A stretch of DNA of 5,693 nt, taken from the NCBI GenBank assembly GCA_027451565.1, contig DAIDJC010000207.1:1-5693 (forward strand), read 5' to 3'. Shown piece after piece: positions 1 through 5,693 of the stretch. The notes under the pieces are model-generated. The model saw only the letters and a list, made by a program, of their open reading frames with translations. It was not told the origin of the DNA and did not search any database. A program made the translations under genes and the position numbers. Origin of the DNA: Limisphaerales bacterium (lineage in GTDB: Bacteria; Verrucomicrobiota; Verrucomicrobiia; Limisphaerales; UBA11358). Position 1 is the first letter of the stretch, and every line of letters starts with the position of its first letter.

Positions 1-1
1 T

Positions 2-553
2 CCGTTTGAAGTCAATTTCAAGACCGGAAGATTTGCCGAGCGAATCTTTGGTGACGTGGCCTACAATCTTGAGGGAGCCCAGAGGGCTCAGGAGGCTTCG
101 TCTGCCTATAGTTATGTGTTGTCCCAGGCGCCGCCCAACCAGGCTCTCCCGCACTCCTTTCTGCCCCAAACTCAGGACGTGCATGCCTACCAGTTTGGCT
201 TTGGGATAGGGAGCACGAACTTTGTGGCAGGCCCCATGCAGGGGGTGGTTTATGGCACCGCCAATGCTAGAAACGCCTGGGAACTCCGCACCTATTGGCA
301 GCACATTGAACAATACTCCCTCGACCCCAACCTGCTGGACACGGACTTTTTCAACGGCTTGGAAAACATGGAAGGTTTCTATGTTGCCTTTGCCTATAAT
401 TATTCGCCCAACCTAAGCTTCACAGTCCGCTACGGCAATGGGCACCGCATCAACAACCTGCTGGGCACCGGCGGAAGCAGCCAAGATATTCCCCAAATCA
501 ACCCCGTGAGCAATTTCAGCATCGTTCAATTGGACATTGGCCTGATGTTTTGA
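2..553 (+). CDS. Putative outer-membrane porin, C-terminal part (5' end outside window)
   Basis: The reading frame is open from the left edge and ends at TGA 551-553, giving the last 183 residues of a longer protein. The visible part has the alternating polar/aromatic pattern of β-strands in an outer-membrane barrel (for example FYVAFAYNYSPNLSFTVRYG) and ends in FSIVQLDIGLMF. A C-terminal Phe after an amphipathic last strand is the classic signal for BAM-dependent outer-membrane insertion. The segment around NLLDTDFFNG followed by a glycine/aromatic strand resembles the 'putative porin' family (Porin_5-like) seen in Verrucomicrobia and other Gram-negative groups. The expected role is passive diffusion of small solutes across the outer membrane; the substrate cannot be told. 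A GTG at 56 is only an internal valine codon, because the frame continues upstream in the same protein style. Class (outer-membrane barrel) is fairly certain; exact family is inference from memory. Confidence 0.75.
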   Translation, partial: PFEVNFKTGRFAERIFGDVAYNLEGAQRAQEASSAYSYVLSQAPPNQALPHSFLPQTQDVHAYQFGFGIGSTNFVAGPMQGVVYGTANARNAWELRTYWQHIEQYSLDPNLLDTDFFNGLENMEGFYVAFAYNYSPNLSFTVRYGNGHRINNLLGTGGSSQDIPQINPVSNFSIVQLDIGLMF

Positions 554-618
554 AAGAAAACCTGCTCGATTTCCATTCAAAACCGTGGATCGGGAAAGGT
601 TTGTTGAAAACTCATGGT

Positions 619-650
619 CCAGCCGGTCCTGAAGCTTCTGGTCTGGCTGG
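619..650. terminator. Candidate bidirectional terminator hairpin between convergent genes
   Basis: CCAGCCGGTCC (619-629) faces GGTCTGGCTGG (640-650) across a 10-base loop. The stem has eight outer pairs including one G-T pair, one T-T mismatch, then two more pairs. It lies 65 bases after the porin stop and 35 bases after the Sua5 stop, in a convergent spacer where a shared terminator is expected. There is no strong T-tract: the plus-strand side continues CACAGC, and the minus-strand side reaches TTTT only about 8 bases beyond the stem. Intrinsic termination is therefore a tentative reading from position and GC-rich pairing only. Confidence 0.35.
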
Positions 651-685
651 CACAGCAGATGGATGGGCCAATTTTCCCAACCCGC

Positions 686-1690
686 TCATGCTGCGGCCCG
701 TCGCAATCGGTCCATTATGCCGGCCCATTCAGGCGTGTCAGGGGGGGTTTCCACGACAATGTTGCGGACGCCCCGGGCATCGCATTGGTGCCATTCCGAA
801 TAGAGGGCGCGAGCAAATGCCTCGGCATCATGAGGGATAACGCTTACCCCCGCCAATCCTGCCTCCAATGGAATGCAAGTGTGAGCAAGAATCTGCGTGT
901 TGGAAGAGTTCAAACCTGAGGCGAGCAATTTTTGCTGCAAGGATGATTCCCGCGTCCATGACCAGAGATGCACTTTCGCCTTGGGTGAGTAATGGCGGGT
1001 TAACTGGCCCGGGCTTTTGAGGATTGGATTGTGCGCTTTTTCCATTTGGGGTGCCTGGCCCAGAACGGCAGCCAGGGATCCGGCATGAATCATTCCCGGA
1101 CGCAAGATGGCGGGAGGGGAAACAGTCAGGTCCAGAACGGTGGATTCAATGCCCACCTGGGACTGCCCGCCATCCACGATCAGTGGGATCAGGCCCTTTA
1201 AATGGGCGCAAACGTGGTCGGCATTGGTGGGAGAAATCTGGTTGGAAAGATTGGCGCTGGGTGCGGCCAGTGGAAAACCACATTCGAGGATGACGGCTTG
1301 CATGAATGGATGCGAAGGCCATCGAACAGCCACAGTGTGGCCTCCAGCTGTGACAATGCCTGGTATCTTGCCGGAATGAGGCAATACCATGGTGAGCGGT
1401 CCCGGCCAGAAAGCACGAGACAGTTTTTCCACCCAGGGGGAAAGTTGAGGCAGAAGCTCTTCCAGCATCGCATGGCTGGCTACATGAACAATGAGCGGGT
1501 TATGGGCGGGGCGGCCTTTGATTTGATAAATGCGGGCGACTGCAGCCGGGTCCAATGCATTGGCTGCGAGACCATAAACTGTTTCCGTGGGCAAAGCCAC
1601 CACGGCTCCGGAGCGCAGCCAGTGAACCGCACGGACCACTGCCTCGCGAAACATCGCAGGTGTGTGTGTGGAAAGAATTTCCGTGTTCAT
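686..1690 (-). CDS. tsaC: Threonylcarbamoyl-AMP synthase, Sua5/YrdC type
   Basis: This cytoplasmic enzyme makes L-threonylcarbamoyl-AMP from threonine, bicarbonate and ATP, the first step of t6A37 modification in ANN-decoding tRNAs; TsaD and partners then transfer the group. Family motifs are present in order, numbered from ATG 1690 (334 residues): PTETVYGL near 34-41, KGRPAHNPLIVHV near 58-70, SANLSNQISPT near 146-156, GIESTVLDL near 180-188 and ILRPG. The linker SPGQLTRHYSPKA near 227-239 and the C-terminal part ending RNIVVETPPDTPEWAGIMDRLRRAAA mark the long Sua5 form (YrdC plus Sua5 domain), not the short E. coli TsaC; the length fits that form. An in-frame TTG at 1726 would add 12 residues (MQVFVPGCFLKR), but I prefer ATG 1690, preceded by the weak purine stretch GAAAAGA. 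The gene lies 75 bases after the transporter permease on the same strand. An AT-rich patch (TTTTATTATT on the minus strand, near 1736-1746) could be part of its own promoter, though no good -35 box is visible. Confidence 0.93.
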   Translation of the reverse strand: MNTEILSTHTPAMFREAVVRAVHWLRSGAVVALPTETVYGLAANALDPAAVARIYQIKGRPAHNPLIVHVASHAMLEELLPQLSPWVEKLSRAFWPGPLTMVLPHSGKIPGIVTAGGHTVAVRWPSHPFMQAVILECGFPLAAPSANLSNQISPTNADHVCAHLKGLIPLIVDGGQSQVGIESTVLDLTVSPPAILRPGMIHAGSLAAVLGQAPQMEKAHNPILKSPGQLTRHYSPKAKVHLWSWTRESSLQQKLLASGLNSSNTQILAHTCIPLEAGLAGVSVIPHDAEAFARALYSEWHQCDARGVRNIVVETPPDTPEWAGIMDRLRRAAA

Positions 1691-1765
1691 TCTTTTCAAG
1701 AAACAACCCGGCACGAAAACCTGCAAGGCGGCAACGAATAATAAAATTTGTCCCCTGGCGACCGT

Positions 1766-2971
1766 TTACTCATACCGAAGAGCCTCGATGGGATCGAGTT
1801 GGGAGGCTTTCCACGCTGGATAGAAGCCCGAGATGATGCCGATCAATGCACTGGAGGCAAAGGCGATGATGATCCAGAGATAGGGAGTGTAGGCAGGAAT
1901 GCCATAGAAATTAGATACGGTCATGGAGAAGGCGACACCGCCGCCAATGCCGATGGCTCCGCCGAATGCGCTGAGGGTGACGGCTTCAATGAGGAATTGC
2001 ACCAGGATGTCTGCCGCTCTTGCGCCCACTGCCATGCGAATGCCGATCTCGCGGGTTCGTTCCGTCACGCTCACAAGCATGATGTTCATGATGCCAATGC
2101 CGCCCACAACCAGCGAAACTGCCGCCACCCCCGCGATCAACAAACTCATGGTACGCGAGGTTTTGGTGACCATATCCATCAGTTCCAATTGATTTCGCAC
2201 GGTGAAATCAGGATCCGTGGTGTGGTGGCGTTCCAGGAGGAGTTCATTGATTTCGTCCTGGACATCGTTGATGGTGTCCGAGCTGGAAGCCTCCACAAGG
2301 ATATCATTCACAAACCGCCGAGTGGTGATTCGGTGCATATGACTGGAATAGGGCACCACCACCGTGTCATCCTGATCCTGCCCGAAAAGATTGAAGCCCT
2401 TTGGGGCGAGCACACCCACGACTAGAAATGGCAGGTTTCGAATCCGGATGGTTTGCCCGACAGGGTCCTGGTTGGGAAACAACTGGTCCACGACCGTCTG
2501 GCCAATGACGGCGCATTTGGCCAGGCTGGCCACGTCATCATCGGAGAACATGGCACCCCGGGCCATTTTCCAATTCCGGATTTGCGGGTAGGATGGCGAT
2601 TCCCCCATTACCAACGTGTTCCAATTCTGTCCATTGGCGAGGACCTGCTCGCGGTCACGGACCTCGGGGGTGACCGCCACCACGTTGGGCAGTTGGGCGA
2701 TGGCGGCGGAGTCCGCGAGAGTGAGAGTTGGGGCGCTGCCCCAGCCGCCGCGCATCCCACCGCGGGTGAAATTACCGGAAAAGACATTGACCACGTTTTC
2801 ACCCAGGCTGGAAACCTGGTCCTCCACCTCCTTGGTGGCGCCGCTGGTAAGACTGACCGAGGCGATGACTGCACCCACCCCGATGATGACACCCAACATG
2901 GTCAGTAGCGACCTCATTTTATTGCGGCGGAGGGCGCGGGCGGAGATTTTAAGGGATGCAAAGAGTCGCAT
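1766..2971 (-). CDS. MacB/FtsX-type ABC transporter permease
   Basis: This 401-residue inner-membrane protein is the transmembrane subunit of a MacB-type (type VII) ABC system. The four-helix layout is clear: TM1 about 21-42 after a basic N-terminus (ARALRRNKMRS), a large periplasmic domain about 43-274 (MacB_PCD type), then TM2 about 276-301, TM3 about 322-350 and TM4 about 363-386 (FtsX domain). The cytoplasmic loop after TM2 carries the family hallmark SVTERTREIGIRMAVGA, and the end (FYPAWKASQLDPIEALRYE) is also typical. In E. coli MacB the ATPase is fused to the N-terminus of this module; here it is a separate gene 10 bases upstream, a common arrangement. Such permeases do not pass substrate through the membrane; they drive an adaptor-channel assembly by mechanotransmission. 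The ATG at 2971 has no obvious ribosome binding site, which suggests translational coupling to the ATPase. Substrate is unknown: macrolides, peptides, lipids or siderophores are all exported by relatives. Confidence 0.93.
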   Translation of the reverse strand: MRLFASLKISARALRRNKMRSLLTMLGVIIGVGAVIASVSLTSGATKEVEDQVSSLGENVVNVFSGNFTRGGMRGGWGSAPTLTLADSAAIAQLPNVVAVTPEVRDREQVLANGQNWNTLVMGESPSYPQIRNWKMARGAMFSDDDVASLAKCAVIGQTVVDQLFPNQDPVGQTIRIRNLPFLVVGVLAPKGFNLFGQDQDDTVVVPYSSHMHRITTRRFVNDILVEASSSDTINDVQDEINELLLERHHTTDPDFTVRNQLELMDMVTKTSRTMSLLIAGVAAVSLVVGGIGIMNIMLVSVTERTREIGIRMAVGARAADILVQFLIEAVTLSAFGGAIGIGGGVAFSMTVSNFYGIPAYTPYLWIIIAFASSALIGIISGFYPAWKASQLDPIEALRYE

Positions 2972-2981
2972 GGGCAGTGAA

Positions 2982-3746
2982 TTAATGAAGCTGGACGGCT
3001 TCCTGGGCGGCCTTCAATTTGCCCAGTTCCACATCCGCCTGGGAACGAGGTTGGACAGGTTCATCGGTCACGACCCGCCCATCGCGAAGCACGATCATCC
3101 GCTTGGTGAAGCGGGCCACGTCCAGTTCGTGTGTGACCATGACAATGGTGATGCCCTGGTCATTCAGGGTTTGAAACACGCCCATGATTTCGATGCTGGT
3201 CTGACTGTCCAGATTGCCGGTGGGTTCATCGGCCAGGAGAATGGTGGGCTGGTTGACGAGTGCACGGGCAATAGCCACGCGCTGCTGCTGTCCGCCGGAA
3301 AGCTGGTTGGGATGGTGACCCGACCTGGAACCCAGGCCCACGAGATTCAGCGCTTTGGCAGCTTGCACATGTCGTTCCTGCGCCGGGATGCGCCGGGAAT
3401 TATAAAGCATGGGCATTTCCACGTTTTCCAAGGCGGTGGTGCGGGAGAGCAGGTTGAAGCCCTGGAAAATAAAACCTATTTTCTCGTTGCGGACCTTTGC
3501 CAGGGCATCCCGGTTAAGGGTGGCCACATCCACTCCATCGAGCAGGTATTGCCCTCCCGTGGGCCGGTCCAAGGCTCCGATCATGTTCATCATGGTGCTT
3601 TTGCCGGACCCGCTGGATCCCATGATGGCTACAAATTCCCCTTTTAGAATATCCAGGGAAACCCCACGCACGGCATGCACCTCCACCTCGCCAGAACGGT
3701 AGGTCTTGTACAAATCACGCAATTGGATGACGGGCTTGGAATTCAT
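2982..3746 (-). CDS. ABC transporter ATP-binding protein, LolD/MacB type
   Basis: This 254-residue nucleotide-binding subunit powers the adjacent permease by ATP hydrolysis at the cytoplasmic face. All catalytic motifs are intact: Walker A GSSGSGKST at 43-51, Q-loop with Gln95 in FQGFNLL, ABC signature LSGGQQQR at 149-156, Walker B ILLADEP at 169-175 with catalytic Glu174, D-loop GNLDS at 177-181, and the switch histidine His206 in VTHE. The sequence style (YKTYRSGEVEVHAVRGVSL, then MMNMIGALDRPTGGQY) is that of the LolD/MacB/FtsE branch. A short tail after about residue 228 (EPVQPRSQADVELG to the end) is polar and not part of the core domain. The ATG at 3746 lies 23 bases after the adaptor stop without a clear ribosome binding site, and sits beside an 11-base direct repeat. 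A LolD function in lipoprotein release is less likely, because the operon has an adaptor and a MacB-type rather than a LolC/E-type permease. Confidence 0.95.
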   Translation of the reverse strand: MNSKPVIQLRDLYKTYRSGEVEVHAVRGVSLDILKGEFVAIMGSSGSGKSTMMNMIGALDRPTGGQYLLDGVDVATLNRDALAKVRNEKIGFIFQGFNLLSRTTALENVEMPMLYNSRRIPAQERHVQAAKALNLVGLGSRSGHHPNQLSGGQQQRVAIARALVNQPTILLADEPTGNLDSQTSIEIMGVFQTLNDQGITIVMVTHELDVARFTKRMIVLRDGRVVTDEPVQPRSQADVELGKLKAAQEAVQLH

Positions 3747-3755
3747 GACGGGCTT
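3727..3755. repeat. 11-base direct repeat flanking the ATPase start codon
   Basis: ATGACGGGCTT occurs at 3727-3737 and again at 3745-3755, an exact match with an 18-base period. On the minus strand it reads AAGCCCGTCAT: the upstream copy supplies the first two bases of the ATPase ATG, and the downstream copy encodes KPVI of MNSKPVIQL, where the last codon is ATC, not ATG. The 18-base period equals six codons. It looks like a small local duplication, but chance cannot be excluded for a repeat this short. Confidence 0.5.
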
Positions 3756-3769
3756 AAGCGTGCGGGAAA

Positions 3770-5023
3770 TTAACGCATGCGTCCCATTCCGCCGAAAGGA
3801 TTGGATGAACCGGGGCCATCAGGATTGGTTTCATCAATCACCACCTTGTCCCCCGCCTTCAAACCACTGACCACCTCTGTATTGATGCCATCGGTGATGC
3901 CAGTGCGGATTTGAACGGGCTTGACAGTGGGATTGTCTGCGGACCCGGACAGGATGTAAACCTCGTGAAAAACGGAGCGTTCCCCGAAGGCGGGCAGCGC
4001 ATGGTGGTGTTCCTCGCCGTCATCAGCGGCCACCTTGGAAGCGGCATTGGTGCTGGAAGAATCCGCAGTCTGGGCGCTTGGGATGGGCTGGAAACGCAGG
4101 GCGCTGTTGGGAATGTTTAAAACCTTGTTTTTTTGAGCCACGATGAAAGACAGGTTCGCGGTCATGCCAGGCTTGAGTTTGTAGTCGCCATTGGTCACGC
4201 CCACCACGCAATCATAGGTCACGACGTTATTGGCATTGGTGGGGGAATTGCGCACCTGGACAACGGCCCCGTGGAAAAGACGGAAAGGGTAGGCATCCAC
4301 GGTGAAATCCACCTTCTGGCCCAGGGAAATCCCCCCGACATCAGCCTCGGCCACGCTGGAATCCACCTGCATTTTGGTCAGGTCATTTGCGATTTCAAAC
4401 AAGGTGGGGGTATTGAAGCTGGAGGCAACAGTCTGCCCCACATCCACCGCTCTTTGAATCACCACACCATCCACGGGCGACCGGATGGCGCAAAAGCCGA
4501 GGTTGGCGGTGGCAGTGTCCAAGACGGCCTGCTTGATTTTGACGGTGGCGGCGGCCTCATGCAATGTGGCTACTGCGGTGTCGTAGCTGGATTCGGACAG
4601 CAGGTTATTGGTGTAAAGCTGGGCGCTCCTGCGAGTTTCGATCTGCTGTAATTCCAGGTTGGCCTCGGCATTGTCCAAGTCCGCGCGGGCCTGTTCAACT
4701 GCGGCCTGGTAGGTGGAGGGGTCTATCATGGCGATAACCTCGTTCGACTTCACGATGGAATTAAAATCCACGTTGATCTTGCTGATAATGCCCGAGACTT
4801 GGCACCCCACCATCACATCCACGACGGGATTCAGGGTGCCGGTGGCGGTCACTGTCTGGGTCAGATCATCCCGTCCGACGGTTACTGTGACGTAATGGGG
4901 CGGGGAAGGGCGCCTGTGCACCAGATGCCACACCCAAGCGCCCGCTCCGGCCAGGATGACCAGGATAACCACCCATTTAACCCTGCCGCCATTTTTATTT
5001 GCCATCATAAATTGCCGTGTCAT
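3770..5023 (-). CDS. Periplasmic adaptor (membrane fusion protein), MacA/HlyD-like
   Basis: This 417-residue protein is anchored in the inner membrane and links the ABC permease to an outer-membrane channel. It has a basic N-terminus, one membrane anchor at about 16-35 (VKWVVILVILAGAGAWVW), then the adaptor order: first half of the lipoyl-like domain about 55-100 (TATGTLNP, VGCQVSGII), an α-helical coiled-coil hairpin about 101-170 rich in Ala, Glu and Gln, the second lipoyl half starting at IRSPVDGVV 180-188, a β-barrel about 216-295, and a membrane-proximal domain from LNIPNSALRF onward. No lipobox is seen, so it is a signal-anchor protein and not a lipoprotein. A low-complexity insert at about 316-348 contains three consecutive His; the C-terminus is Gly/Met/Arg-rich (NPFGGMGRMR). 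It is the first gene of the transporter operon. ATG codons at 5008 and 5005 are alternative starts; none has a good ribosome binding site, and ATG 5023 is the longest option. Confidence 0.93.
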   Translation of the reverse strand: MTRQFMMANKNGGRVKWVVILVILAGAGAWVWHLVHRRPSPPHYVTVTVGRDDLTQTVTATGTLNPVVDVMVGCQVSGIISKINVDFNSIVKSNEVIAMIDPSTYQAAVEQARADLDNAEANLELQQIETRRSAQLYTNNLLSESSYDTAVATLHEAAATVKIKQAVLDTATANLGFCAIRSPVDGVVIQRAVDVGQTVASSFNTPTLFEIANDLTKMQVDSSVAEADVGGISLGQKVDFTVDAYPFRLFHGAVVQVRNSPTNANNVVTYDCVVGVTNGDYKLKPGMTANLSFIVAQKNKVLNIPNSALRFQPIPSAQTADSSSTNAASKVAADDGEEHHHALPAFGERSVFHEVYILSGSADNPTVKPVQIRTGITDGINTEVVSGLKAGDKVVIDETNPDGPGSSNPFGGMGRMR

Positions 5024-5101
5024 TCAGCCCGGACTTTGGCCCGGTTTTTCATGAAAGACGCCAGGCAAGTTTCCAAGTTACGCTATTTGACAGGGTTGTC
5101 C
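5024..5101. promoter_or_regulatory. Divergent spacer between the transporter operon and trpD; probable promoter region
   Basis: These 78 bases must hold control signals for the leftward operon and probably for trpD, unless trpD is expressed from further left. A perfect TTGACA lies at 5087-5092 on the plus strand, but no TATAAT-like box follows at 16-18 bases, so it is not a convincing σ70 promoter alone. The TTGACA overlaps a small inverted repeat, GACA-GGGT-TGTC (5089-5100), immediately before ATG 5102. A direct repeat GCCCGG occurs at 5027-5032 and 5039-5044, close to the adaptor start. The assignment rests mostly on the divergent gene arrangement. Confidence 0.35.
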
Positions 5102-5693
5102 ATGCACTTTCGTTTCGCATTTTGTTTGAGCCGGCTTCGGCAGGCTCTAAAATGGCGCGTGCTCGAAAATCTCACCCGCCAAATGGCTGACGGCCAGCAA
5201 TTGGATGCCAAGTCCATTCAGGCCGCCGTGGAGGCATTGCTAAGCGAGACTCTTTCCCCAACCATCAAGGCGGAGTTTCTATCCGCTCTTTCTCAAAAGG
5301 GGGAAACACCCGATGAAATAGCCGGTTTTGCTTCCGCGCTTCGCGCCAGAGCCATTCTTCCACAGGTGAATCCCTCATTGCGACTGGGTCACATTCTGGA
5401 TTTGGTTGGCACGGGGGGGGATCAATTGGGCACCTTCAATATTTCCACCACTGCGGCTTTGGTTTGCGCCGCAGCCGGAGTCGCGGTGGCCAAGCATGGA
5501 AACAGGGCTGTCACCTCCAAGTCTGGCAGTGCAGATGTGCTGGAGGCCTTGGGAATTCGGATTGATCTCAAGCCGGACCAGGCGATGCGGTCGCTGGAGA
5601 AACACCAGTTTGCATTTTTTTTCGCCCCTTTGTTTCACCCGGCTTTTCAACATGTGGGGGCTGCGCGTAAGTTATGCGCAGCCAGGGGCCAGC
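5102..5693 (+). CDS. trpD: Anthranilate phosphoribosyltransferase, N-terminal part (3' end outside window)
   Basis: TrpD transfers the phosphoribosyl group of PRPP to anthranilate, the second step of tryptophan synthesis from chorismate, in the cytoplasm. The frame runs to the right edge without a stop, giving about 197 residues of a usual 340 or so. Numbered from ATG 5102, the helical N-terminal domain (VLENLTRQMADGQQLD, then KGETPDEIAGFASALRARA) is followed by the PRPP-binding loop GTGGD at 103-107, NIST at 113-116, and KHGNRAVTSKSGSADVLEALG at 131-151, then FAPLFHPAFQHV. These are diagnostic of the family. The start is uncertain: ATG 5051 (in the same frame, 17 residues more), ATG 5102 and GTG 5159 (just before LENL, closest to where family members usually begin) are all open; AGGG at 5092-5095 weakly supports 5102. 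It diverges from the transporter operon, and no other trp gene is visible. The frame passes intact through runs of eight G and eight T. Confidence 0.93.
   Translation, partial: MHFRFAFCLSRLRQALKWRVLENLTRQMADGQQLDAKSIQAAVEALLSETLSPTIKAEFLSALSQKGETPDEIAGFASALRARAILPQVNPSLRLGHILDLVGTGGDQLGTFNISTTAALVCAAAGVAVAKHGNRAVTSKSGSADVLEALGIRIDLKPDQAMRSLEKHQFAFFFAPLFHPAFQHVGAARKLCAARGQ

Noticed and set aside
1202..1741. Plus-strand open frame of 179 codons opposite the Sua5 gene
   Set aside because: The minus strand encodes the conserved YrdC domain with all motifs; the plus-strand translation has no family resemblance.
1748..2425. Plus-strand open frame of 225 codons opposite the permease gene
   Set aside because: His/Asp/Gly-rich translation typical of an antisense shadow; the minus strand clearly encodes the FtsX-type domain here.
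2616..3647. Long plus-strand open frame (343 codons) opposite the permease and ATPase genes
   Set aside because: It is antisense to two genes with complete family motifs, spans their junction, and its translation shows no recognisable domain. Long antisense frames are expected in GC-rich coding DNA.
4133..4651. Plus-strand open frame of 172 codons opposite the adaptor gene
   Set aside because: Shadow of the adaptor's lipoyl and β-barrel coding sequence; composition is biased to His, Gly and Ile with no motif.
5087..5115. A full σ70 promoter for trpD starting from TTGACA
   Set aside because: No acceptable -10 hexamer at 16-18 bases (TCGTTT at 17); kept only as part of the general divergent spacer.
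5375..5653. Minus-strand open frame of 92 codons opposite trpD
   Set aside because: Antisense to the PRPP-binding region of trpD, whose motifs are unmistakable.
5636..5693. Possible frameshift in trpD after QHV, where the family often reads HVAPVRK
   Set aside because: The frame continues as GAARKLCAARGQ, matching the family's RK-L-A-x-x-G-Q pattern before the usual RTIFNLLGP segment; only two residues differ, so there is no frameshift.

Overview
The window is ordinary bacterial chromosome, densely coded, from a Gram-negative organism. This is shown by an outer-membrane β-barrel tail ending in Phe, a tripartite MacAB-type export system with a periplasmic adaptor, and housekeeping genes for tRNA modification and tryptophan synthesis. 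Ribosome binding sites are weak or absent before most starts. The porin fragment resembles the 'putative porin' family common in Verrucomicrobia and related phyla, so a verrucomicrobial source is plausible. That is inference from protein style only; no rRNA or other decisive marker is present.

Layout. Positions 2-553 (+) hold the 3' end of an outer-membrane porin gene. A short convergent spacer (554-685) contains a GC-rich imperfect hairpin that may terminate transcription from both sides. Four genes then read leftward on the minus strand in the order 5023 to 686: a MacA/HlyD-like periplasmic adaptor, a LolD/MacB-type ABC ATPase, a MacB/FtsX-type permease, and a Sua5/YrdC-type threonylcarbamoyl-AMP synthase. 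The first three are separated by only 23 and 10 bases and are almost certainly one operon. The Sua5 gene follows after 75 bases and may be co-transcribed or have its own promoter. A 78-base divergent spacer (5024-5101) separates the operon from trpD (+), which runs off the right edge.

How the genes work together. The adaptor, ATPase and permease form a complete inner-membrane and periplasmic export machine of the MacAB type. ATPase and permease are separate polypeptides rather than the single fused MacB chain of E. coli. No TolC-type outer-membrane channel is encoded in the window, and the porin at the left edge is not an obvious substitute. The Sua5 homologue (tRNA t6A37 synthesis) and TrpD (second step of tryptophan synthesis from chorismate) are housekeeping enzymes with no evident functional link to the transporter.

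I found no sign of a novel system, mobile element, CRISPR array or RNA gene. The observations worth a second look are small: a His-containing low-complexity insert in the adaptor, a short duplication at the ATPase start codon, homopolymer runs and an ambiguous start in trpD, and an inverted repeat in the divergent spacer.
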